Positions 11,137 to 20,673 of a DNA stretch of 64,000 nt are shown in pieces. This DNA is from Thelephora terrestris. Its lineage: Eukaryota > Basidiomycota > Agaricomycetes > Thelephorales > Thelephoraceae. Below the pieces are notes generated by a model. It made no database searches. It had not been told where the DNA came from and saw only the letters and a list, made by a program, of their open reading frames with translations. Position 1 is the first letter of the stretch, and the number at the start of each line of letters is the position of its first letter. The translations under genes were made by a program, and so were the position numbers. The DNA is taken from assembly GCA_015956445.1 (NCBI GenBank), contig WIUZ02000003.1:2604001-2668000 (forward strand). The letters are read 5' to 3'.

Positions 11137-11210
11137 ACGTGGACTATAATCCAAGAGGTCGGACCACCAATCAAAATTGGACCTCTCCAATTACCGCCCA
11201 CCCGGTGGTC
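11137..11210. mobile_element. Possible tiny relic of the TIR element family seen at 2111
   Basis: AGAGGTCGGACC near 11153 and GGACCTCTCCAATTACCG near 11188 face each other. They resemble the TIR core of the 2111-2756 element (CGATAATTGG, CGGG, AGAGGTCC), lacking only CGGG. With a spacer of about 13 bp this could be two abutting TIRs. The similarity is short. Confidence 0.3.
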
Positions 11211-11588
11211 CCGGTCATCGGAAATTTTTCCAGCCAAACTGAATTGATTACATATGTTAGGATGCCGGTTGGTCGTGTCGAGATGGCAGCATAGTCGATT
11301 TTTGAGACGATGTTCGGTTTCCTATTGATGCAAGTACCAGACCGGGTAGCCTCTGGTGGAGAATTAAGACTAACTCCGTCCCAAGTGTCCGAGCCCCAAA
11401 CCCTGAGGCCTGATCTTGCGCGACCTTCAATCCCACAAAATGCCTGGTTGCTTCCCTCCCTCCCTTACTTCCACCACTTCTTCTCCTGCCTTCGCTTTTA
11501 CCTGTCAAGAAAATCCCTCAGTCAGCGAGTATTAGTGACCCCATCCGAATCTGTCGATACTGCCCCTACGAGCCTATCCACTGTAGAC

Positions 11589-12744
11589 ATGGATGCCCTA
11601 TCAATTTCTCAGCGCCATACGCAGATGGCTCGAGCCCTTTGGCCATTCATGCCACCCACCTGCCGTTTCCTCGACCCAGAGGACGTCAAATTCATCGGCA
11701 GTCACCCAGTGGCAGCTGGGGGGTTCGCTAACATCTGGCAAGCGACACATGATGGCCGCAAGGTCGTCTTGAAGTCTTATCGTTGCTACCTGAACTTCAA
11801 TGTTGCTCGAGTTGTCGAGGCACGTTATAATCATCGCTCACGCAGAGTCGCACACTACTGACAACTAACAGCGGTTTCAAGCTGAGGTCCGCGCATGCAA
11901 CCTTCTTCGCAACAGAGACATGAACGTGGTATCGTTCGTGGGGGTCTACTCCACTGAGGCACACCCGTTCGCCCTCGTCTACGAGTATATGGACGGCCTT
12001 GACCTCAAACAATATCTGAGGAACGAACCCAATGCAAAGAAGCTGGAGCTGGTATTCGTTTCTTCCGCGCCCTCTCCACACTTGACATCGACCCTCTGAT
12101 CCTTCTGACAACAGGTTTCGGATATTGCTCAGAGCCTGGACCGCATGGACAGACTTGGGATTGTCCATGGAAGCCTCAAGGCAGTAAGCTTCCACCCGTC
12201 ATGCACATCGGTTTCATACAACTCATGCGAGTCTCATCACCTAGACAAACATACTGGTTGACGGAGTTGGTACTCCCCGCATCGCCGGCCTCAGCAATGT
12301 GCATATCCCCCCTCACTTTGCGGCTTGGGCAACGGAGGGTGGGGTGAACATCGATCGACTTGGTCGTGGCCCCGTTGAGTTTGCCGAGCCGGGACTAGCG
12401 CCGAATGTGACGGGCTCTACGCAACCGGTCGAGGCCAGCGACATGTACTATTCCTTTGGTGTTATGGCCTTTGAGGTGCTGGCGAATTCTTTTGAGCAGT
12501 TTTTCCACGGTTTACTCACCCGAGGCAGATTCTCACAGGACATGCACCATTCTCCGAGCTGACCGAGGTCGCAGCAAAGTATGCGATGCTGAGGGGGGAT
12601 AGGCCACCGCGTCTAAACAACCCCGAAATCTCGGATCGTCTATGGGATATGGTCGAAGGGTGTTGGCACATCGTCCCCTCGCAGCGCATGTCGATTGAAG
12701 AGGCGGTTGATCTCCTGGAGATAGAACTGGGGCGCACATCCTGA
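11589..12744 (+). CDS. Pseudokinase (TKL-like), HRD and DFG both lost, copy 2
   Basis: Exons are 11589-11819, 11872-12051, 12115-12183, 12245-12475 and 12529-12744, giving 308 aa. Intron positions match copy 1 (4066-5208), and the first three exons have identical lengths (231, 180 and 69 nt). The ATP-lysine context is kept (RKVVLKSYRCY, K62). The catalytic loop reads IVHGSLKA, so HRD becomes HGS at 155-157, and DFG becomes GLS (PRIAGLSN). Both catalytic aspartates are absent, so this is a pseudokinase. The first intron begins GC (GAG then GCACGT) rather than GT. A GT four bases downstream would break the frame. A scaffold or regulatory role is possible but not shown by sequence. Confidence 0.8.
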
Positions 12745-13198
12745 ACCTAATCTTTCACAAAACAGTAAATTAGCCTAGTATGAATACAAGGAATCAGAAG
12801 ATCGTAATTTTAGCCCTTCGCAGCCGCCTGAATGGAATCGCACGCACCTCTACCGTTTCTTGATGTGTTCACGGAGAGGATGATATGTCTGTGTGAAGAG
12901 GAACGCTGTAGCGGCGGCGGCGGCCGACCACATATTCAACCAACGTAACTATTCGTCATCAATATCAGCGCAGCGTTTGTTTTTTTTTGTGCCTCCTCGC
13001 CTACCCTTTGTAAAAAGAAGCGGAGGGTTTGGTCCGCGCACATCGGGTCGGTGACAAAGATGGGTGAAAGGTCCACTGCTGCGCTCTGAGGTAACAAACA
13101 TGCAGATGCCTATTGGATTCGGAGATAAAAAGGAGACAGCGCTAACAGGAACCGTCTGTGTCAAGGTGCTGAACAAAGAGGGGTGCTAAGGACGGAGG
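12745..13198. other. Convergent intergenic region
   Basis: The first ~100 bp is a diverged copy of the 3' flank of pseudokinase copy 1. A T-rich tract lies near 12980. No gene is seen. Confidence 0.4.
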
Positions 13199-14415
13199 TC
13201 ACGTCACTGTAACGATCTCGCCCCGCCCGTCCTTGAGTATGACAACTTCGCAATCCGCCGTTTCCCCGGTATCCAGGAACTTAACGTCTGTTGGGTCCAA
13301 GGGGTTCAGCTTAACCTATATCGAAATCGTCAGCGCACTCGTGGCGACAGGATATCATCATGTCAGACCTGTCGTTTCTCCATGAACGATCGGCCAAGAA
13401 CAACGTCGAAATGGGGTTCTTCAGAGAGGTACACGGTGTGGGAGGTTGACGTCAAGGAAAGTTCGCGTTCGCCTTGGTCGTTGAGGACGTATAGTCTGAC
13501 CGGCCAAGATCCGATGCTGTGATTTTCGGGTGGACATTGTCAGCTTGTGGTGGCTTCGTGGAAAGCAAACGGGGAACGTACTTGACCAACCCGCCGTATC
13601 CGTAGTACCCCAATGACGCGTCCTTGGGTACAAACCCGTGTTTGACCGCAAAATTCCGCGACATATACACGTGTCGGTAGCCATTCTTCAGGAGCATCCT
13701 CACATTCCCTATCGGGCCGATACTCCCCGTCAAAGTCCTCACGCCGTTCTCGCTGTGAAACTTGTCAAACGCCTTCCGAAACACGGGTTCCTTCTCGTCC
13801 TCTTCTTTCGTCTTCGTCGTCGTCTTGGATCGAACTGATCGAGCCGATTGTTCTGTACGAGCGCTGCGAACCGAGCGAGACCGTGACGGTCGATCTTCCG
13901 CAGTGGACGATGAGGCTTGATTCGGAAGAAACATGTAGAACAGAGGGTTCCGGTAGTCGTTCGGTCCTGGTAGGGGTTTATTTGGGTTGCGTAAATGGAT
14001 CACGGGCACGTCTTCCTCATCCGGGTGGGGCGAGGAGGATTTCCGCCTCCACACAAAGATCGTGTAGTCCGATTCTGTCGCAAATTCATTTCAGTGCCGC
14101 CGTTGCAGGAGAGAACGATGAAGAGGGTCACCGTCGTCAAGTTGCCAGAAAGTGTTGTTGTACCTGTACTTGAGCCATCCTGGGCGAACTCGCTCGCCGT
14201 GATAGTCAGTGTGGGCCTTACGGCTGAGTTTGTCGTATAATGCTGCCAGAGATTCCTGGGTGACTGTGAGTGCAACAGGGGTTAGAGGGGAGGTGATCTA
14301 CGCAGTTTGGTAAGTGAGATTGATAGTTACTCGAATGAACCAGCGAGAAAGAAGCGGTTGGAGTATGGATATTCACGAGCGGTGGTTCTGCCATGCGGAT
14401 TGTTTCGGATACCAT
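13199..14415 (-). CDS. Unrecognised protein: PB1-like N-terminus and retropepsin-like C-terminus
   Basis: Minus-strand exons are 14415-14331, 14263-14132, 14074-13582, 13516-13369 and 13315-13199, giving 324 aa with all introns GT-AG. The first ~80 residues have the pattern of a PB1-like ubiquitin fold: a PPLVNIHTPTASFSLVH strand, an ESLAALYDKLSRK helix, WLKYRYNNTFWQL, then acidic DDESDYTIFVWR. A Ser/Arg/Lys-rich linker follows (about 125-165). From about residue 185 the order resembles a retropepsin-type barrel: GNVRMLLKNGYRHVYMSRNF, KHGFVPKD, WPVRLYVLND, HFDVVLGRSFMEKR. The usual catalytic DTG is replaced by LKNGYR, so protease activity is not expected. I cannot name a family; the fold statements are inference. 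Confidence 0.65.
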
Positions 14416-14640
14416 TCAATGTTCACCTCAGGCGCCAAACCAGTAAAAGGGGGTAGGTGGTTTTACACGTGACCACGGAGACGAAATGTGATCGAAAATA
14501 ACGGATCAAAATGTCTCGGGGGTCGGAGAGAAAAATGCGGCCTTCCCACCCTCTTTCATCGACGACCAAGGATCATCCATTTCGTGAGGTCGTCTTCCCT
14601 TCAACCAAATCCCCTTCTCCACCAATTCGCGCGTTTGATA

Positions 14641-15236
14641 ATGTCGGATCCATCCAGCCGTCCAAAGGCGTGGCCATTGGCGCCAGCCGAATTGAACAAC
14701 CAGGTATGCCTTTGTTTTCTTTCTCGGGGGTGTTTTCAACCCTAGGATTCATTTTCATCACTCTCGTGCTTTTTTTCATCCTCCTCGAACAAGATTCTGG
14801 AGTTGATCAATCAGGCTACACAATACAAGCAACTCAAAAAGGGTGCTAACGAGGGTACGCACAAACTGATTCTCACCCCTTGCCGGTTTTATATATATTC
14901 GCACCTTTTTCCTGCAGCTACGAAGACCTTGAACCGCGGTATCGCAGAACTCATCGTCCTCACCGCCGACACGGAGCCTATCGAGATTCTCTTGCACCTT
15001 CCATTGCTTTGCGAAGAGAAGGTATTTAAATACCAAAAATCGCCCATTACAATGGCGACTGATTGTGTGACCTGCAGAACGTTCAATACGTCTTCATCGA
15101 ATCAAAAGCTGCCTTGGGACGCGCTTGTAACGTCTCACGGCCCGTCATCGCAGCGAGCGTGACCACCTCCGAGCACCGCGAGCTCCAGAGCCAGCTCGAG
15201 ACCATCAAGAATGCAATCGACAAACTCCTGATCTAG
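14641..15236 (+). CDS. SNU13: Snu13 / 15.5K, L7Ae-family U4 snRNP and box C/D snoRNP protein
   Basis: Exons are 14641-14703, 14794-14854, 14918-15021 and 15078-15236, giving 128 aa, the usual family length. The whole protein matches: [86 protein letters not shown] and the C-terminus [13 protein letters not shown]. Snu13 binds kink-turns in U4 snRNA and in box C/D snoRNAs, seeding both the tri-snRNP and the methylation snoRNP. It is nuclear and nucleolar. The gene converges on UBC9, with about 310 bp between stop codons. Confidence 0.95.
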
Positions 15237-15548
15237 TTCCCATACATCCACCCCTGTACTCGCACGATCTTAACGTAACGGATGCTATGTGATGACGACA
15301 TGTCAGAGAGTCAGCGCACAAAAAACTCAACCCCCATACGTTCAACATGTACTTGTGAAAATGGTACATTGCGCATACTTCGTGAAGACTGACGTGTATG
15401 AGCGAGACAACGAGTGTTACAACCCAGCAAAAAGGAATTAGAACCAAGCAGAAGATTAGGGTAAGGAGTGTTAGTCGCACGAAACACCCCTCTCCACGCG
15501 AAACCTAATGACCACAGCTTCAAAGAGAGGGAGCGTCACGAGCGAGGG
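15237..15548. other. Convergent intergenic region SNU13 / UBC9
   Basis: About 310 bp between two stop codons. No gene or RNA signature is visible. Confidence 0.5.
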
Positions 15549-16501
15549 TTACTTGGGAATGTTCTCGCGAGCTTGAGCCCGAACGCGTTTCCTGTCAAGT
15601 AATGTGGTCAACATAGTCATTGGATCATTCCTACATCCCGACTTACTCATAGGCGACCTTATCGTTCCTGCATTGCAAGATATATCGGACTTCACGTGGC
15701 GAGAGAAACTCATCACTTACTTAAACATAGTGTATGCGTCGCTCTGAGCGGGATCATTGACGTTTGGATCGTTAAGTAGTTCCTGGATGCCCAACAAGAT
15801 CTGACATTCTCCAGTGAGAACAATCCACCTTCGAAGTCAAAGGAAGTAGTACTTGTTTGATTGTGATGGCGGGCTTCCATGCTTTCTCCTCATCCAAGAT
15901 GGACAAACAGACTGTACCGGACGGATAGACGTTCGGGTGGAAGAGCGCGGGGGTGAATTTGCCTAGATCCCAGCTGTGAGTTACAAGTGGGGCGACCTAT
16001 CGATGGACGAACACTTGGGTGGTTTGGATGGATAATCTGTTCGCAGATATGCGTTAATCTCAGCATCCCGAGGCGGTGATAAGGAGCAAACCTTCTGGGA
16101 AGATCATCATAAGCTTGAACACGCCCCCCTCCCAAGGTGTCTGAACGCATCGTTCCAAGTACCGCTCAGCTACGCAGAAGCGAGAGGAGAGAACCTAGAG
16201 ACACGTACGCTTTGTTTTCCTGGGATGCCCACTTCCCATTCCATCAAGTTCATTGACCCATCGGATAGTTTGGTGGGCTTCGCGTAAAACCCCTACGTGA
16301 TCCATCCCACGCCAGCCAAGCAAAATCAACAGTCATAAAAGCGCATCGAGGAAATCGGTAAGCCTCGATGTGTAGTTTGGGGGAAGGGTGGAAGGGAAAG
16401 AAGGGGTGGAAACTAGGTTAGATCGGACAACTCACGAATGGATGATCTTTCCGCCACTGTTTGCGTTCTTCGGCAAGACGCGTTCTGCAGATTCCGGACA
16501 T
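15549..16501 (-). CDS. UBC9: SUMO-conjugating enzyme E2 Ubc9
   Basis: Minus-strand exons are 16501-16436, 16292-16209, 16140-16092, 16036-16013, 15962-15853, 15800-15721, 15667-15647 and 15591-15549, giving 158 aa (family about 157). The N-terminus reads [40 protein letters not shown], the E2 core [18 protein letters not shown] with catalytic C93, [27 protein letters not shown] and [13 protein letters not shown] follow in register. Ubc9 takes SUMO from the Aos1/Uba2 E1 and transfers it to substrate lysines. Two exons are very short (24 and 21 nt), yet all phases close. The first intron (143 nt) is unusually long for this window. Confidence 0.95.
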
Positions 16502-16868
16502 AGTTCGACCTTGAGAGGATGGGTTGGTGGCGCTGTGGCGGGGTGTTTAGGCGTGGATGGTATGAATTGAAGGATGTGGCAAAGACCAAGGTAGATACGG
16601 AGGGCGCCGCGGTTGCTCAGGCCACTCGGGGTTCTTAGAGATGGAGACAGATATCCTCCCAGTTCTTCGCACATTTTGACAACAGATCATCACAGATTGT
16701 GCAGTTGAACAATTTAGGGGATATTTACATATTTTTGCGACGGCAGATCCATAATAGTAATCCCCTGCTTCCCAACGGAGGCGGCTCTCAAGATACGAAA
16801 ACGCCCAGAATTTACCACATCGCAATAGAGGCCCCAACCCTGTTACCCCACCATGTGCCAGAGCACGC

Positions 16869-18221
16869 CTAGTCCTCCCAGACGTTGATCACTTCGGCTT
16901 GGTGTGTCATCACGGCCGCGTCTTTTCTGATAGGGTTGACTCGGGGGAAGACAAACTGCATCGGGTGGTCAGCAGGGGGTTTGAAACATCCAGAACATGT
17001 TTACCTTTTCATCGTATTCATGCATGACCTCAGCGGCGATAATATCCTTATCTTTGATCAACATTTGGAAGGCATTGGTCAAAGTTGACATCTTCAGTGC
17101 CGATTTTTGTCAGAACCGCAGAGAAGTAAGGTGGAAGGAGACACTCACTTGAACCCACACAAGGGGCATGAGCATCAACATCCAGATCCAATTGGATCCA
17201 TTCGTCACAGTCCACATCAAGAAATTCGCCGGAGAATAGATCAGGAACAACTCTTTCTCGAAATCACCTGGATACCAGATCTCCAGTTGCTGGACCCTAG
17301 CCATTTTTGGAGTGTTCTTCGCGGTAGTTGCTGGTATGTTTAGCAGGAATCTCCAGAAGATCACAAATGCCCTCCACAGGCGAACCGGCAGGGAAGGCGG
17401 TGGTGGTGGATCACTGACGGTCGCGACAAACTTGGCATTAGGAGAGTTGACGAGATTGGATGGTTGGAGGCTGAGATCATAGTTGCGCGTGCGAGAGAAG
17501 AGGTATATGGAATTAAAGACCGCGATACCAATCAAGAGTATCTGGGCGGGGAACGTCTGGACGGTGGATCGATGATTATCAAAGATCCGCTGGAATGAGG
17601 AGTAGGACATACCCAATCAAAGAACGAGAGTTCTTCAGCTTCCATATACATTTCCTCCCACCCAGTTACCGACTCTGGGACCTTCCTTATCCGGGAGATG
17701 CACACGCACAGGTGCACGAGGTTCAGCGATCCACCGACAAGTCGGGCAGACGTCTTCGAAGATGGGAAAGAAAGTGTTTCTGGAAGCATCTCGACCTGGA
17801 ACATGATCTCAGATGGTAAATTGACAACCCTGTTGACCTCGTTCAGCAAGAAACAATTGCGTGACTGTGGATGGACTCACTTCTGCCACATTGTCTTTTT
17901 CCTGACCGTCCGTTTCGGGGTGGATTTATTAGGTGTCAGAGCACCACCATTCTTGAGAGCCTGGAGCCGTCTATCGACAAATGGGGTGGCATATGGTGGA
18001 GGTTTTCTGAGTCTGGCTGCGTCCCAGTCGAAAGGCGTGGAAGAAGAGATGGAGGGTGTGGCCGATGGAGGGGTAGAGATATTGTAGGATATCTTTGAGT
18101 TCCTTGGGGTGGTTGGGTTAAACACGCCCGTCTGCCTTCGGGTGGATGCCGAACTGAGTGTGGACATAATGTTCAAGTAGGTGGAAGCACGCTGTGTCAC
18201 GCTCACGCTATTGGGTGTCAC
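16869..18221 (-). CDS. Nur1/Mug154-like nuclear rim membrane protein
   Basis: Minus-strand exons are 18221-17881, 17829-17613, 17556-17149, 17091-17005 and 16955-16869, giving 379 aa. The N-terminal ~110 residues are Ser/Thr/Pro-rich and probably disordered (an alternative start is at 18167). The conserved part includes VVNLPSEIMFQVEMLP, TGWEEMYMEAEELSFFDW, a first membrane segment at QILLIGIAVFNSIYLF, the signature RVQQLEIWYPGDFEKELF, a hydrophobic stretch NWIWMLMLMPLVWVQ, then LIKDKDIIAAEVMHEYDEK and FVFPRVNPIRKDAAVMTHQ. This motif series is that of fungal Nur1/Mug154 proteins, which sit at the inner nuclear membrane and help anchor rDNA or heterochromatin. The third exon starts at 17556; an earlier AG would give an impossible 23-nt intron. 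Confidence 0.8.
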
Positions 18222-18631
18222 GGAACACGACTAAGACACGCCCACTGTAAGTTCGATCGCGTTTGTTTCCGATACCTCCGGATGTCTCTTCCACTCCTCC
18301 GACGCGACGACAACAATGAACGCGCGTGTTGCAGTCACTGACTATCCGAAGAGAAACTGAATAGACACGTGGGGGCTCAAAATTACATCAATCAAATTAA
18401 ATAATTGTTGACCAAATATGGAAGGAATGTTTGGCGTTATTTGTGTTCGGTTGAGTTATCCCCTTTTTTAGTTGACAGGTTTTCGCAGGTTGTCCTTCTT
18501 TCTACAACCCCCATCTTCACCTGTATTTCTCCCATTGCGACACATCTTAGTTTTCAACCATTTCTTCCAAAACGCACTCCAGGCACGCCCCAACCTCATC
18601 CCTGTCGCCCTCGAACTCGATCAGCGTCAGG
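18222..18631. other. Divergent promoter region
   Basis: About 410 bp separates the minus-strand Nur1-like ATG (18221) from the plus-strand ATG at 18632. Pyrimidine-rich tracts precede 18632. No gene is seen. Confidence 0.4.
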
Positions 18632-20062
18632 ATGGCCCAGCCCTCGTCTTCACACCATCGCTCTCATGGAGAGCGTTCTGACCGCGAACGCTCTTCCTCT
18701 CACCGCCATCATCGGTCCATCTCCTCCACGACCCTTCTCCTCGTCCTCTCTCTAATTCTTGCTGTCCTTGCTGTAATGCTTTCATTACCCTCTCAGCACT
18801 CGTCTACATCAACCAGTCCTGCAACTCACCCCGCCCATCCTCCCAATCCCGAGCCGAGCATAAATGAAGGTATTTGGGGATATGTTACTCCTAAAAGGTC
18901 TCAAGCCCTCGCTCAGCGTGAGCGCGATGTTGCTCAACGTGAAGCCGAGGTTGCCCGTCGTGAGGCTGAAATTCTTGTTGGTGCTCCTGGCGGCGTCGTT
19001 CAGTCCCCCTCTTGCCCCGCCTGTGTCCCTACAACGATCACCGAGTTTTCCCCGTCTCCCACCATTATCAAGGAGGTCGTGAAGGAGGCCGACCTTGCTG
19101 TCCCCAGTTGGATGGATAACGCCCGTGCTAGGGCGGAGGATATCTTCGAACGCGAGCTCAAGATTGCCGAGCGCGAGCGTGAAATTAGCCGTCGTGAAGA
19201 ATCAGTCAACCGACGTGAACATGATGCGTCTCGCCGCGAATCTTGGATCATGGAGCAGCTCGCGTAAGCGAACCCTTCTGTCCCTTGATTTTCTACTGAA
19301 ATGCATCTCCCCTCAGCAACATCGGAGACAGTCCCCACGCCGAGGTCGTAGAAGAAGAATATGCTTATGAGCAGCCTGTCATTAAGCGCAGACCTCTCAA
19401 GGTACCACCTCTTCAACGACCATTCTGAGCGTTTCCTGAGACGAAGGGGGACTACGACAAACACGCCGACGACTACCTATTCTTCTTGTACACAGTCAGT
19501 TGCTTCCCCTCCCCCTCCCTTTCCTGAAAGGCTTGGGGGACACTATCGCGTGCTATGTCAGCTATCATCAGTCCCCCTCGTCTCGCGGTTGTTCCGTCCT
19601 GGTGATCGATCACGTCACGGATCTACCTTTTAATCGTACATCCAGGCCAGATCCCAGCCGGCGCCGCCATTTAATATGCCTTTCATTTCGCCACCGATCT
19701 CGAACTTAGACTGACGGTGTCCTTTTCTATAGCAAACATTCCAGGAACCAATCGTTGTTACAGAAATCGAGACCGAAATCAGAACCGTTACACAGACCGA
19801 AGTCCAACGTCATACCGTCTATCCTTCACCTATCTTGGGCGGTCCCGCCCCAGCAAATACCCGTATCGCAGCCATCCCTACGCCTGTCCAACTCTCTCCC
19901 CATGTCAAGATTAACAGTCCTAAGACAACTGCTGTCGAATACGTGGTCGAAGAAACCCCCATCCCTGCTTCTCCTCAGGTCATCGAGGAAGAGTTTGAAG
20001 AGGATCTCCCATCGCTGAGAAGGCGAGCGCCCGCTCGTCCCCCTCAGAGGTGGTGGGGTTAA
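18632..20062 (+). CDS. Hypothetical single-pass membrane protein with heptad-rich coiled coils
   Basis: Exons are 18632-19263, 19317-19401 and 19733-20062, giving 348 aa. An Arg/Ser/His-rich N-terminus (about 30 residues) is followed by one membrane segment (TTLLLVLSLILAVLAVMLSL, residues 33-52). Two charged helices with repeating RRE/QRE pattern come next (ALAQRERDVAQREAEVARRE and ELKIAEREREISRREES). They are predicted coiled coils separated by a Pro/Ser loop with two cysteines (SPSCPACVP). The C-terminal third is Thr/Val/Pro-rich, then acidic, and ends in RPPQRWWG. The second intron would be 331 nt, so an extra small exon may be missed. No function is recognised. Confidence 0.6.
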
Positions 20063-20673
20063 GTTCAAATCCTCCGTCTTGTGTATGTTCATGGGCGTTC
20101 TGCCTGATACCGGTTGACCCGGTTGCGGACTCCTTTGTGGATCGTTTCTGTCGCTTCTCCTCCCTTCCTCTTATGCATCTCATGTCGGCTGTATCTTTTC
20201 CTCGCTCTTATCTACTCTCCCGTCTACGATCAGCGCTACCTCCCCCTTCCACGATACGCTCACGATTTCCTTTTTCTTTTCCGTCTCCGTTTACTAACAA
20301 CGACGCTGCTTTGTCGTTGGCTGCGTGCGATTTTGTACCTCTTTTCTCCCTCTTGTTTAGGACGTGATGAATGGTTAGATGATCCTACTTAACCTTACCT
20401 ACCCGAATAGTTAGCCGCAGTGAAATATACTTGGACTCGCCAAGCCACGGATCTTGAGATCGATGGCAGTTATAGCAAAGAGGAGGAAAGCGGCGATGTC
20501 GTTTTAGACTCGAGATCTGGGCGCTAATTTGTAGCTGGGTTTGACGCGTGCTATAAAACGCCGTTCTCACCTCCGTCGCGTTCTTTCTGGTGCTCGTCTC
20601 TTTCGAGAGATCGTTGTCCGCCACACCTACTATTCGATTTGTTGGGTAACGCCGAGGTCGCGACCTGGGACAG
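20063..20673. other. Intergenic region upstream of the zinc-finger gene pair
   Basis: About 610 bp, rich in T/C runs in the first half (3' UTR-like). No supported gene. Confidence 0.4.

Noticed and set aside
17590-17612. A 23-nt intron in the Nur1-like gene using the first AG
   Set aside because: Too short to splice; the next AG gives a normal 56-nt intron with correct phase and family-like protein.
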